From contig CAMPDV010000088.1 in assembly GCA_946699065.1 (NCBI GenBank), forward strand, positions 434,001 through 498,000: DNA of 64,000 bases, written 5' to 3'. Both the position numbers and the translations under genes were made by a program. The notes under the pieces are model-generated. The model had not been told where the DNA came from and ran no database searches. It worked only from the letters and a program-made list of their open reading frames with translations. Each line of letters starts with the position of its first letter. Positions within the stretch are counted from its first letter, which is position 1. The DNA comes from Loxodes magnus. Lineage: Eukaryota > Ciliophora > Karyorelictea > Loxodida > Loxodidae. This document shows positions 1 through 12,721 of the stretch, in pieces.

Positions 1-1351
1 AAACAAATTTGTAAATAAAAATAATTTCCAATGATTTTGTGAGATAAGATATTCTTAACTTTACTTGTAATCTTCAGGATTTACAAATCAATTAAGGAAA
101 TCATATTTGCTGATTTTACGTATTTTTTGACTTTATCTTAGGCCTATTAAAATTATCATTGCAAAATAGATTTTCGATCTGTACACTGCATTTTAAGTTA
201 AGATATAATTGAATCAAGTAGAGAGTGAATAATTTTTTCACAATAATTAGGTATGTATTGATTAATTAGGATTAGAGTTACTTTAATACTTAAAACATTT
301 CCTTTCTTTTTCACTTCATTAGCATGTATATCATAGATTGAGAAAAGAACTGATTATTTAATGACAATTTATTCTTCTTTTGCAAATTAAATTGCATATC
401 TATCTTCTTATACTGATAGCATTATTTAGATGTTTATATTATAACTTGTTTTGCTTATTTGGATTCTCAAATTTTAAAATAAGAACCTTAATGATTTTAA
501 GATGAAAGATCGGTTTAATTACCTGATATTTTGATATTATCTAAGCAATTTAAAACTTTCAGAATCTTAAGAAATAATTGCAATTTATAATAAAAGTGCT
601 TCGATCTACAGCAAGCTATACAAAAAATCGCTAACCTTTCCTAGCATCTAACTGAAAAATTAGTTAGTGTATAAAAATTTTTTAGTTTCGAAGAAACATT
701 TTTAAGTTAAGCGAAGAAGAGTACCAAGTGTATTTGCTATGAAATGATATTCAATTATTAAAGTCCTTGAGTTTTGAATTAATTTGTAGATGCTTATAAG
801 AGGAAAAATAGTGAATAAAGCTCTAAATCAAACTGGAACTATTTATCTGAAAGGATATAATGAAAAAATTTAGCATAAGTTTGATGCTTAAGCTATAAAT
901 CATTAAGAAATTAAAATAAATGAAGGAAAAATAGTATGTTTACCAGAATAAGAAGAAGATAACACACATTCAGCTAATTATTTCTAGTTGCTCTTATTAT
1001 TTTTGTATTTTCTAAGCATTAAAATCCTTATATTTACTTAAAGGAAGACGAAAATACATTTTTTATGCCAAATTTATCCAAGCTTATTTCCTTTTCTAAT
1101 GCTTTATTCCTATATATGCACGTAATGATTTAAGGGTTTTAAGCTTCATCTTAAAATTTGATTTTAGTTTAAATTTATTATTTTGCGATAAAGAAAGGCA
1201 AAGATTCTAGCATTTTTCTTACTCTCATTTTTAATATCTTGAAACAATAGACAACTTAATCTACAACTTGCTTAAATTAAAATAAAGAGAAGGCAGAAGT
1301 TAAAAGAAATTATTTTAAAATTAAGCTAAAAGAGTGTTAAATTCTAAACTA
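1..1351. other. AT-rich flank without a recognised gene
   Basis: From about 160 this is the left end of duplication copy A. It aligns with 34000-35189 but with many indels, which argues against conserved coding sequence. I see no gene, RNA or repeat here. Confidence 0.5.
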
Positions 1352-1810
1352 ATGAAAATGATATTATAATGATTAAGAAGCTATAATCAAATAATTAAAA
1401 ATGTTTTATATATCTTACAACTTCTTTTGTTTAAAGTCATTATCTACCTATGAAATATTCTCATTATTTCGACTGTTTGTTCTTCCACCTTCTTTAAACT
1501 TCCAAATTTTTAATTAATAAAGTATGTTTCTAGATCGCAATATTATATGCTTTATTTGGTTAGTTCAACAAGTAGAAGAAACTCTTCTTCTGACCTTGTC
1601 AAATTATCAGACAGATCGTAAATGAAAATTTCTTCTTTTATTATATAATAATAAGGAAGAAACCTTGTAACAAGCTTGGTGTTCCTTAATTGTAGTTCTA
1701 TCTTGAAAGATAATAAACTTTCCGGAATAATTTTCAGAAAACTAACGAGAAAACTTCAACTACAATCAGATTGTAAGCATTTTTGTTTATAACTAAATAA
1801 ATAAAATTGA
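1352..1810 (+). CDS. Small conserved predicted membrane protein (copy A)
   Basis: I do not recognise a family. The frame runs 152 codons from ATG to a TGA, with TAA/TAG read as Gln and two internal TGAs read as Trp (codon 7 and a position in the hydrophobic stretch). The first third is strongly hydrophobic and looks like one or two membrane segments; the rest is rich in Ser, Lys and Arg. The case for a gene is comparative: copy B (35190-35648) has the same ATG, the same length and the same TGA with only a handful of substitutions over about 540 bases, whereas the sequence on both sides has diverged with many indels. The reverse strand is also open here, so the strand is a judgement: the forward frame keeps both start and stop in both copies, and the reverse frame loses its candidate ATG in copy B. 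Function unknown. Confidence 0.45.
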
Positions 1811-2724
1811 AATATAAATGGTAGATAAACGCATAAACAGGTGTTTTTAGATAATAAAACCTTATTGTTAAATTTAAAATGAATAGATATTTTTAATTTT
1901 TTTAAAACTTAAGAGATTTAGAATTAATAAATGAAGCAGTATATTATGAATAAAAGTGAATTTACATTAATGATATAACTTAGTTATTTATTACTAATTA
2001 TTTTTAACATATTATGATATTTACTCCTGTGTTATTGCCGGAATTGCTATATCGTATCAAAGAAGGTTATTTAGTTGCCTTCTTTAAAGTCTTTAAAGTA
2101 AATTAAAAAAATTTATTTTAGACAAATTCATTTATTTTCAATGAGGACGTTATATATAATGGCTAATATATTAAGAATTTATAGTGATTAGATAATAAAG
2201 GCAAAACGAAGGAATTAGAATTATTAAAATGGTCTGCTTAGGCTACTTAGATTTTAGGATTAAATTACTGAATTACCTGAACATAATAATCAAATATCAT
2301 AGTTTGTCTAAGGTTAAATTATGAATAAGATTTAGTGAAAGCACAAATAGAGAAACAAGTAGATAAAATAAAAAATTCTAATTATGTGATGACTTTTTAA
2401 TATTCAATAAGGACTCAAGATGAAGCTAACTTTTAGCTTAGATCTTTTTCAGTGATTATAAAGAGTAAAGAATATTTTGTCTATAATAGTTGATTTCCTT
2501 ATGTGCATAAAATTCATTATTGCATATATATTTTAAGCAATAAAATGCGATGCTTCGCTCATAATAAATTTATTTATTTTACTTTAAATGATGATTCAAT
2601 AATGCTATAGAAAAAAGAGAAAATATCTTACAGTTTTATATTTTCTAATATCCATTCCCTGGTCTTCATAATAAATCCTTCCTAGTATTAATCCATATGC
2701 TAAGATATCCTTTTTGTACTTTTC
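1811..2724. other. Intergenic, no gene seen
   Basis: AT-rich sequence homologous to about 35649-36530 in copy B, with frequent indels between the copies. I see no conserved frame or structured element. Confidence 0.4.
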
Positions 2725-3120
2725 TATTGAATAAAGAGTGAGATATCCTCAGAAGTTTGAAGAGTTAATTCAATCAACAAAACTTAAGAGACCGGAACAT
2801 GGAAATTGAAGAACAAGAACCATAGAATATTTAGACTCAAGAAAAATTAATAAGAAAAAAAGGCTATCATTGCAATAGCACAAGACACTTGTATAAGAAC
2901 TGTCTGAACTTCCAGAATTTCAAACAAAAAATTAAAAATAAAAGCAAAAGAGGAGAGAACAGCTTTACTACAACGAGAGTGGAAACATTTATCAAAGGAA
3001 ATAAACCTAAGATATAAGAATTCAATAATAATTGAACCAAAGAGAAAAATATTATAAGACCTTAAAAATCAAGAAATCTCAAACTATCATACTTATTTTA
3101 AATGGCAGTGGCATACTGAT
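2725..3120 (+). pseudogene. 5'-truncated Gag-like zinc-knuckle element (G1)
   Basis: A fragment of the coiled-coil/CCHC family found repeatedly in this window. Only the 3' part is present. A frame starting with MEIEEQ near 2812 leads into a knuckle at about 2862-2905 that reads G-Y-H-C-N-S-T-R-H-L-Y-K-N-C. It matches the family pattern C-x2-C-x4-H-x4-C except that the first Cys is Gly. The matching place in copy B (about 36530) has no such sequence, so it is an insertion or replacement in copy A. Loss of the coiled-coil half fits 5' truncation during target-primed reverse transcription, although the ends were not defined. Confidence 0.6.
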
Positions 3121-6100
3121 GTTAAGCATTCTAAATTATATATATTAAGCAAGCTTTATGATAAAATAGAATAAAAACTTCTTCCTCTACTTACCTAGAA
3201 TTTTTATCTAATTCTATTTTTTAAAATTTTAACTTCACGTTTTTGAAATTTTAAGTTCTTAGGAGTTAGTTTTTTAATTCCTTTTGAGTCAAAATGCATA
3301 ATAAAAATTATAATTGCATAAATAACTAATGCAAATAGATAACTAATTGTTTATAATTAGATTAAATATCTAATATTTTTGAAGACGGACTACTAGTAGT
3401 AAGGACAGAACTAGGTTTTAAATTAATTAAATAAGCCTAAAAATCAGATAAACCAGCAGTGATTAATAGTTAAATTAAATTGATTTAACTTAACTGAATA
3501 ATAACTAAATTCGCTATTTAAATTCTTAAATCCAAAATTTATTTATTTCAAAGAATTAAAGTAGCCATTAACCGCAATAGAATTAAATAAACTTAAGTGG
3601 TTATATAAAGGAAGAGTTCATGATAAAATTGAAAATAATAATAATTGATATGAGTATAACAATTATTATTTGATATAATAGTGCTCTAGATCCATAGCTA
3701 TAGCTTTCTTATGGTTAAACGTATATTATTCAAAATGGGAATTATTCCTGGCAATATATTTTAAAGCTAAAAAAAGCTAATTAATCTGAGCAATTGCTTA
3801 GTTCTTCAACTATCATGAGACATATATAGATGTAAGATAGAATAGGTTAGTTGCATGAGCTTAGCTTCATAGTTAATGATATTACTGACGAGTTTTTTTT
3901 GTTGAACATTAAATTATCAATTATCAAAATTAATGAAGATGCGCATAGAGGAAAATACAAATAGTAATTGATTTTTGCTACAACTTTGCATCAATAAAGT
4001 TTAGTCTTATATAATTTCTATTTTATTGCTTGAGTATAGTGTTAAATAAGGTAAAAAATAAAGGAAATATAAAATAGATTTACTAAATTCAAAATACAAG
4101 TTTAAAAGACAAGAAGAAATTATCCAAAGTATTCTTACTAGCAATCTTATTTTTACTATATTTCCAGAGATAAATAAATTTTATAATTTCTATGACAATA
4201 TCAACTGAATAATGTTCTATAAGTTTATCAAGATCACCTAAATAAAGACTACCTAAAACTAAAAAACTATATAAAGCTTTTTTCTCCTTGCTATTTTTAG
4301 TATGTCCATTTTATTGAATTTTAAAAAGGTAATAAATAAAATGATTTTCTAAGATTCTCTATTACCTTTAAAATTATTGAGAATAATGGCAAAATTTATT
4401 CTAAAGAAACTTGATATACTTAAAATTAGATAAATAACTCTCTCTATTTTCAATGAATTTTGAAATAAAGAAATGAAATTATTATTACTAATACCAAATA
4501 TTTATTCTTTATTTTTAGAGCCACTAGAATTATCTATTTTACTATAACTTTCATTAATACTCTTATATTACTTGAAATAATCTTCGTTAATTTGCTACTT
4601 GCATCTTCATTTCTATTTTAAGTTGAGACAAATTTTTCTTCTAAAATAAATTTGCCTCATTTTATCTAAGAACTGATAATATTAAAGTTTCTAAATTTAT
4701 TTTAAAGCTTAAAGAAACTTAATGAAGATATAGCTTCCTTTAGTTACTAATACAACTATCATTTTAAACCTTCTAATCTATTTTTATTGCCTATTATTCA
4801 ACTAGCAACATTAAGCATTAGTAAAAGATTCGGCAATATTCTACCTTGAAGGAAAACTACTTAAATTTTATTATACGCCTTGTTAGAAATTTAAATAAAG
4901 AAAATTTAAGTTAAATCTTCCATCTAAAATTAAACCAGTTTAAGTGATAAGCTTTTCTAAAAATATCTTTTTTAAATTAAGTTATTTTTATATAATCATT
5001 ATGATTTATAGCATCTTAAAATAAAAAGTTAAGTGGCTTAAATATATCTATAAAGATTTCCATGAAATTCATATTTTGTTGTAGATAAAATTAAAAAAAA
5101 TTAATAATTATTTAGTTACTTAAATTAGTTTTATAGACGCAGTCTACAATTATTTTTGTCTTATTTTATTTACTAAGTAATCTATATTTCAGCAAAGATA
5201 GAAATTTAAATTGCATACGAAAATGATTAAGTCTTGTAGATATTTTAACTAGACTACATATTTATGCTTTTAGTAGATTAAGATAGCTTACTTCGACTTA
5301 TAATGCAGGACTTTTTAAATAAATTGATTTAAATGGATTATCTCTCTAATTTTTATTTAAATCCAGCAATAGAAATACATTCTAGCAGCCTTTTTATAAG
5401 AAGAAAAAATTATTCTTTTTATAAACTTAGTGATGATATCTATTGATTAATGATAAGTACCTTTAAATAAATGAAAGGTTTTTAATCCATAATCTTTAGA
5501 TTTATTTATTCAAGCTAATAGAAAACTAATTCTACATTTAAAAAGCTAGATATTAAAGAAAACTGATTGTGTAATTTGTTTAGGAGTTTTGAACTTAATT
5601 TCTTTTGATTTCTTGATTAGGGTATATTTTGGTTTTGTTACTCACAAAAAAATATGAATATTGCTATTATAAAAGCATTAATATTTTAGAAGGAGATTGA
5701 TTATTTGACTAGACTGTTCATAAAATATTTTAAAAGGTATACAATATAATTAAAAAGTGTATTAATGAAGGATATATTAGTAGTTAACAATTAACACTAT
5801 AAATATTAGAAAAATAAAGCTATAAGCATCTCAAATATAATATAATTAATTAGTGTTTTTGCTATATCATAAGAACAGATAAATTTAATGATATTTAGGT
5901 CTAATATAGTTCGCATGATCGATCTTCATATTAATTATTAAAAATATTTCCTAGGTAAATGTGAGTATGAATTTCTATTTTTTTCTTTAGACTAAATATT
6001 AAAAAAAATCTTTTTAAATCAAAGATCCTAAGCTCATTGCAAAATTTATGCTTAGATCTAAAAAGTAAAGTCATTCTAACTCTTAAATAGGTAAGTATTA

Positions 6101-6717
6101 ATGAAAAAAATAGTGTAGATATTTATTAGATTGCTTGATATAATAATCTAGATTATGAGATTTTAAAATTTAAATTTGATATTTTAAACAATTCAGAGAG
6201 GAAATAGTACAAATAAATATGATAAAGTAATCTATTTTCTCTATTTATGTTTCTAATATTTCAAGCCTTGACTTGCACTTAAGGTTTAGTCTTTTAATTT
6301 AACATTTATAGTTAAATTGATATATTATATTAAAAAACTTATTTATAGAGAAAAGTTTATACCTTATGTAAGTAAATTTTAGAAATAATCTATTCATAAA
6401 TTATCATTAATTATAATAGAAGCTATATAATACAGAATAGCTTATAATCGTCTCTACTAAAAAATCATATTCATGCATATTAAGAATAAATTTACCTCAT
6501 TGTAGTACTTAATTATTTGACAACTTTTTTTCTTTAAAGTTAGAGTTAAGTTACTCATAGAAGAGAAAAATAAAAAATTAGATGGTTAAATATCTAAAGA
6601 TGCAAATATGAAAGGCTAAAGAATTATTTTTACTTAAATATTGTTATTTACCTAATTTACTAAAATTCCAGATAACCTAAAAATTAATTTTTTCTCACTA
6701 AATAGAGAATTAGTTAG
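3121..6717. other. Long AT-rich interval without a supported gene
   Basis: Collinear with about 36830-42000 of copy B (apart from the G7 element inserted there). The alignment has many indels in all frames, so no conserved coding sequence is supported. No tRNA-like or repeat structure noticed. Confidence 0.45.
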
Positions 6718-6732
6718 AAGATGAGATATATT

Positions 6733-7048
6733 AATTCATTAATTTCAACTAAAAAAGTTTTTGGACCGAAAACTCCTTTCCGATTGCACGACCCGACGCT
6801 CTCTTTTTATGGAATAACTGGAATATCCTGTTGTGCTCCAGGCACAGCTGCTAGGGAGCTCCATCGCTATGAGCAGCCAGGCTTCAAGCCCCTACCAAGG
6901 GCGGATAATCTCAAAGATAATGTTCCCTTCAGAAAATGACTCTGACCAGGGACTTTTTCAGCGACAGGAAAGGAACTTGTTCCTAGCCATAAAACCAGAA
7001 AGTGTGGTCACATAGGTCATTCTCAGCTACCAATATCTTTTCAATTAT
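6733..7048 (-). mobile_element. R1 SINE-like structured element, copy 1
   Basis: About 316 bases, much richer in G+C than the surroundings, in reverse orientation relative to the copies at 20787 and 24868. It is flanked by a 15-bp direct repeat, aagatgagatatatt, at 6718-6732 and 7049-7063. The matching site in copy B (about 42010-42030) has one diverged version of that repeat and no element: a clean empty site. The 3' end, read on the reverse strand, carries a T-run after GGTCCAAAAAC, then an AT tail. Hairpins at 6832-6846 and near 6767-6785 correspond to those in the other copies with paired base changes. Short open frames over this element are accidental. Confidence 0.85.
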
Positions 7049-7063
7049 AAGATGAGATATATT

Positions 7064-10000
7064 TTAAACTGTAATAAATAAACTTTAATTCAGATATAAA
7101 AATCGCTTGAAATTGAAATGGAAAAAGGTTTAACTACAAAAAAAAACTATAAAAAACTAATTTGAGTCAAATAATTTTTATTATTTTAAACTTAAAAGAA
7201 ATTATAAGTCCGTTTTAAATGAAATAAATAAAGTGTGCTTTACTAATTCTAAAAAACCAAAATAGTCATTTTTAAAATTCTTTAACTGAGCTCCAAATAT
7301 TCAATTTAATTTAATTTAATTGATATATCTTAATTTTTAACTATTTTACATGAAAATGATATGGCTACGATCTATAATTAAAATAATAGATGCCTAATAT
7401 AAATTTTTAGAATAAATTCAAATCTAGATATTCAAACTCACTATTAAATCGTGCTTAAAAAATTTTATTTCTTAATAAAATTTATAGTAAAAGTCACTTA
7501 TCTAAATCTCAAATATTTGCCTTTTTCTAAATTTGTAGACTATAAATATCTAATTAATAAATCAAATATTTTATAAATTAATTTTTATTTAAACAAATAT
7601 TTTAAATTCATTTGATGCTTTCTTATTATTATTATCATATACTTTAAATTTATTTGGTGTCTTTAAAGTTTAACAGATTTTTTCTTTATAATCTAACTTG
7701 AAATCAATAGCTGTTCTTAATGACATACAAGTATTTTCAAATTTATAATAAAAATTAATTTTTGAGATAAGATTTTATATCTCAATTTTGCTTAATATAA
7801 GTAATAACGATATTTTGTGATATCATGCGTCTATTTAGCAAATTTTTTATTTAAGTTTCAAATTTTAAAACTTTAATTACATCCAATAACTTTGAGCTTT
7901 AGCTTTGTAATTTGAAATTTTATTTAGTTATTATCTATTTCAAATTTTATATACAAAAATACTTGAAAAGCTAAACTTTTGACTTGTCCCTTTTAAAATT
8001 TGCCTTCTTTGAAATAAATTTAACTAATTTTATAATCTATTAAATTATCTTTCCTTAATTTTACTCTAATAAATAAAATTTAGATTTTAATATGACATTA
8101 TAATCAAGCGACTTGACGAGTAAAATTTATTAATAAATTTGAACTTAAGCTCATAAGGCTATATCACATAATATATATGCTATTTGATATTTAATATTTT
8201 TAAATCTTCAGTGTTTTGCTTGCTTCAAGCTTATTTAAATGAGTTTCTACTTCAAATTAGATTCTTTTTATTAGTTACTTAAATTACTTATCTACCTTTC
8301 TATTATTTGGCAAGCTTCATTCTCCCTTATTCAATCAGAATTTTTGCATTATAAACTAGAGAACACATTACTGCTTAATAATTTTAATTACAATTTTATT
8401 TTTCTTTTTCCATATATCTATATTAAATTTTATTATTATCTTTTGATTGCTCAACTTGATAAAAGGAAAAAGAGACATTTTCAAAATTTGGTGTAAAAGC
8501 ATGCAAATAAATTTTTGAATTAAAAGATGTAAAATTTAGTTGATATTCGATAGAATTTATTAGTTTCAGTGAATTGATATAATTAAGCTTTATTCAAAAG
8601 TTTTTAGGACTCTTAAAATTAAATATACAACCAATTATATATTTCTTTAGTATGTTCATCGAGAATATTTTATATTATAAAGCCTAGAATTTAATTGAAA
8701 GTAAGAGAGAACATTTTTTAAAGTTATATTCAAGAAATTGAAATTTAACTGATTAATAGTAAAGAAAACATATTATAACTCATGAGTGCTAGACCATAAA
8801 ACTTCATATATCTAAATTTATGTATTTTATATAAAAATTTTAAATTTATTTAATTTAATTATAGTATAAACGATATCTTTAGATTGAAAATAGGAAGCTT
8901 TTCAAATAAATCCAAAAAAAATTTAAAGTTTTTGATTAAAAGAAAATCAAAACATCAGCGAAGTCAGTTGCAAAAGGAAATATATAATTTCTTTCTTCAT
9001 TGGACTATCATTATTAAGTTTTTAGTATGTTTCTACTTATATTTTTTTAATTGTTTTGATTACTTTTAGAGCAAAGATAAGCATTACTTAGTGCTTACAT
9101 ACAATAATAAGAAACAATATTTAGTTTTTAAAATTTATTTTAATTTAGCATCAACAAACATGCTATTTTTAAACATATTAAAAAAATTGGTTCTTGATTT
9201 GAGTTTTCTTTTAGATTTATTATTGATCTTCATAATGATTTTATATACTTGAATCCATTTAGAAGATAATTTTCTCATTTATTTAGTTATAATTTTATAG
9301 AAATTTATTTAATTATTTTTAGATTTATTTTACTTTAATTTTCTTTCTTTTTTACTAAATATTTTACCCAATATTACTGAAGACAATTGAGTAATTAACT
9401 ACTCTTTAATTAGCTCATTAGAATCAATTTGAGGATTTTAACCTTTTATTTTTTAATTTTTAATTTAATGTTATTCTATTGAAATGTTATACTTATACTT
9501 ATTTCAGACGTGTTTCTTGTATCTTATCAAGACTTAAATTATGTATATTTGAGTTATTTAATGCCTAATGATTCCATTACATTCGATCTTTTCCCAAACA
9601 TAGCATTAAATTAAATTACCTTTAATTATTTTTTATATTCCATTTTATTAATTTTCAAAATCGTATTTCTCTAATTTTTAAACTTCTTTAAATGAAATTT
9701 GAACCAAAAAAATTAATTCTAAAATTAAGGTAAATTCTATCTGTCTCAGATTATCTTTTAGTCATATCTCTTTAAGTTTAAAGCTTAAAAGACTACAAAA
9801 AATATTGTTCTATATACTAAAGAGTTAATTTATAATAGTTATTATCCTTCTCACTAATATAACTTACAAAGTTTATCTTTCTATAGCTAATTTCTAAATA
9901 AATAGCCTTTTTATCTTACTTTAGTTTATTTCCTTATTTTTATAATCATTTAGCTTATTAAACAAAATACTTCGTAAAGTAATTTTAAAAACTTACAACT

Positions 10001-11155
10001 AAGAAATTTATTTATTGTATTAAGTGATTATTATGAAGTTCTATTTCTTAAGTTAAAGTTTAGTAAAGTTTCTACTAGAAACTTTTAAAAAATTAGCATA
10101 AGGGTTATTAAAATAAATTATAATAGCCTTTAGACAATTATCCTTCAACCTTTTATCAATATTCATTGCAAATCATTTAATATAATTTACTTTAAAATTT
10201 TAAATCAAAGCTGCACTAGACAAGAACTAACTGGCTTAAATTCTTTATTAAAGGCTAGAATCTTAAGATAAAATAGAGAAAATAGTAACAAATAACTTTA
10301 TATTCTTAAATATCTCATTTAAAAGATTTATCACCTATAAATAATTAAGCTACTAAGCTACTATAATTAATAATATTTACTAGACTTAAGAAAAACTAAA
10401 AGCTTTTTCTTTTTTATTTAATTTAAGTCTTTTCACCTAAAAGAAAGTTTAATCCTTAGATATGAAACTTTAGTTAATGATACTCTTTGTAAGTTTATAG
10501 CTGGTAGAAGTTCTAATTTTAAAGCTATATTTTTAATAATGATAGATAGGATGGTTTGATTAGCTTATGCCCTGAGTGAAATAACATAATTTAAAATCTA
10601 ACATAAATAAAAGGATGATAATGTTTTCATTTTAGAAGTAGAATATCTATTTAATAAAACCTGATATATTTTTAAAGGTTATATTTTAATGTTTAGATTC
10701 CAGTTTGATTGCTTAGGAACTTTCATTACCAGTTCCATGAGATATGTTTAATTTTATCTGCTTAAATTTTCATCTTTGAAGGTTTTAAAATTATAAAATT
10801 TATTTTTTCTAAGCTAAAATCACAATATCAAACATATCTGATGTTAAACTTAAATATAAGATCTAAGTAAAGACATATAAGATCTCTAAAGATACAAAAT
10901 AATTTAAACTTATAAGGGATTATAAAGCTATATAATCATAATTTAGTATAATAGAATTAAAAAGATAGCTTGCTAAATATAATTAACTTACCTCTAAGTA
11001 GCTTTAAAGAGTTTAAATCACTAAAGTAAAAAATAAATCTATTAAATTCTGATCAATAGCACGTATGTTACCTGTTATACTTAAAGTGATGCAACAACTT
11101 AGAATGAATGTAGATATAAATAGATTTAAATTAAGAAATGTTAATTTATAATAAA
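7064..11155. other. AT-rich interval, no supported gene; remnants near the right end
   Basis: The left part (to about 8790) aligns with 42030-44640 of copy B. The stretch 8800-10550 has no recognisable partner in B. Bases 10600-10960 match fragments of 46800-46870 and 47900-48080, apparently a decayed trace of sequence that in B surrounds Gag-like element G11. A 61-codon ATG frame at 8884-9069 has no homologue in copy B and biased composition, so I do not call it a gene. Confidence 0.4.
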
Positions 11156-12721
11156 ATGTAGGATAATTTAAAATGTGGATTTTGTAATGATGAATATAAT
11201 TCTAGTATTAACATTCCAAAAAATTTACCATGTGGTCATATAAAGTGTAGTGTATGTTTAAACGCTGAGTTTAGGAAGTCTTAGTAATATATTTGTATTT
11301 ATTGCAAAGGAGTGTTTAAAAATTAGCCACAAAATCTTCTAGAAAACGAGGATATAATTAAAAGAATTAAGATATAAGAAGCTAAAAAATAGAGTATAGG
11401 AATAGAAAAACTGAAAGAAGAAAAAAACAAAATTTAGTTTGCAATAAAGAATATTGCTGAGCAATAATCTTTCATTTGTAAAAGAATAATAGATTAGCTA
11501 GATACAACCTTATTTTCTAAAAGCAATCAAATTATCTTTCAGCTTTCTTTATAGCTATCAATTTTAAATAAAAAAATTAGGCTCATTGAGCAAGATTCTA
11601 GTTTAGAAGATGAAGAAGATGGAAACTAAATTGAGAGCAATAATGTAGAAGCACTAGATTTATAAAAGATAGATACTTGGTTGCAATAAGGATAATAAGA
11701 GACCCAAAAGTTAAATGAAACATAAAAACAATTGCTTAAATAATCAGAGAAAATGTTTGAGGACGCTTCTAGAGGAGAATTTTTTTATGCTTCTAGGGTA
11801 TAGAGAAACATTCCTGTAAACAATGAGAGATAAGAAAATAGTAGAAGTGTAGTTAGGGAATCATTTATTCATACTTACCGCTAGAGATAACATTTGATAC
11901 ATTTATTCGAAGACTGCTCTCAGAATCTTCACTTATTTGATGTTGAACAAAGAAAATACGATAAAATTAACTTGACAATATCTATTCCGTAATGGCACAG
12001 AAGTATAGAATATCAAGGGGCATTTTACATGATTGGAGGCTATGATAAGATGGCCTTGAAAAATGTTTTAAAAGTCAATTATCAAGGTATTTGTGAGTAA
12101 ATGAAATAATTAAACTTTGAAAGATATAGTTTCGGAATAGCAGCTGCAAAAGATTACTTGTTTGTAGTTGGTGGAGCTAATAATTACAATGCTTATCTAG
12201 AAAAAGTTGAAAAACTAAGCTTAAAAGATAATAGCAAATGGCAAATGTGCAATCCTATGTTATTCGAAATTGGAGGTTAGACTCTGTGTACTGATAAAAA
12301 TGAAGAGTTTATTTACTCTTACGGAGGGAATAGTAAAGGTTAAGCAACTAATTAAATTATATAATATAGCGTCTAAAATGATAAATGAACCTAATTTAAA
12401 CTCAGCTTGCCAGATGCTTACTCCTTTTTAGCTGTAATCCAAGAGCCACTCATAATTTTTGGAGGTTATAAGACTGAAACACAAAAATTATAAAAATGAA
12501 TCCATTACTTAGGAAAAAATTAAAAATGGGTAAATATTGAGCTCTGCTAGTAGTGTAAAAACTGTACTACCGTTAAAGTTTATTCAAACTATGCTTATGC
12601 TTTCATGCGATCTGGTAATGAAGGAGACCAAATCCTATTAATGCAAATAAACATTAATAATTTGCAGTCTGAAGTATTGGCCAACATTAGATCCTCTGCA
12701 TAGGCAAATTATATAATATGA
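11156..12721 (+). CDS. RING-finger and kelch-repeat protein, putative E3 ubiquitin ligase (copy A)
   Basis: 521 codons ending in TGA, with TAA/TAG read as Gln. A C3HC4 RING lies at the N-terminus: Cys7, Cys10, Cys26, His28, Cys31, Cys34, Cys47, Cys50. A Gln/Glu/Lys-rich, probably coiled-coil region follows to about residue 230. The C-terminal half has four kelch-type blades with the Gly-Gly pairs IGGY, VVGGA, SYGGN and FGGY. RING domains recruit E2 enzymes and kelch propellers usually bind the substrate, so ubiquitin ligation in the cytosol is a reasonable inference. Two internal TGAs, codons 411 (12386) and 448 (12497), sit exactly where kelch repeats carry Trp (NDK-x-TQ...LP and LQK-x-IHYLG), so they are read as Trp. 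Copy B at 50422 has identical length. The frame starts at the first ATG, only five residues before the first RING Cys. No intron is needed. Confidence 0.85.

Noticed and set aside
6721-7015. Two overlapping ATG frames in the GC-rich block
   Set aside because: They lie across R1 copy 1, which is a structured RNA-derived element; equivalent frames are not kept in the other two copies.
8884-9069. 61-codon ATG frame
   Set aside because: Low complexity, no homologue in copy B or elsewhere in the window, ends in standard stops that are sense here.
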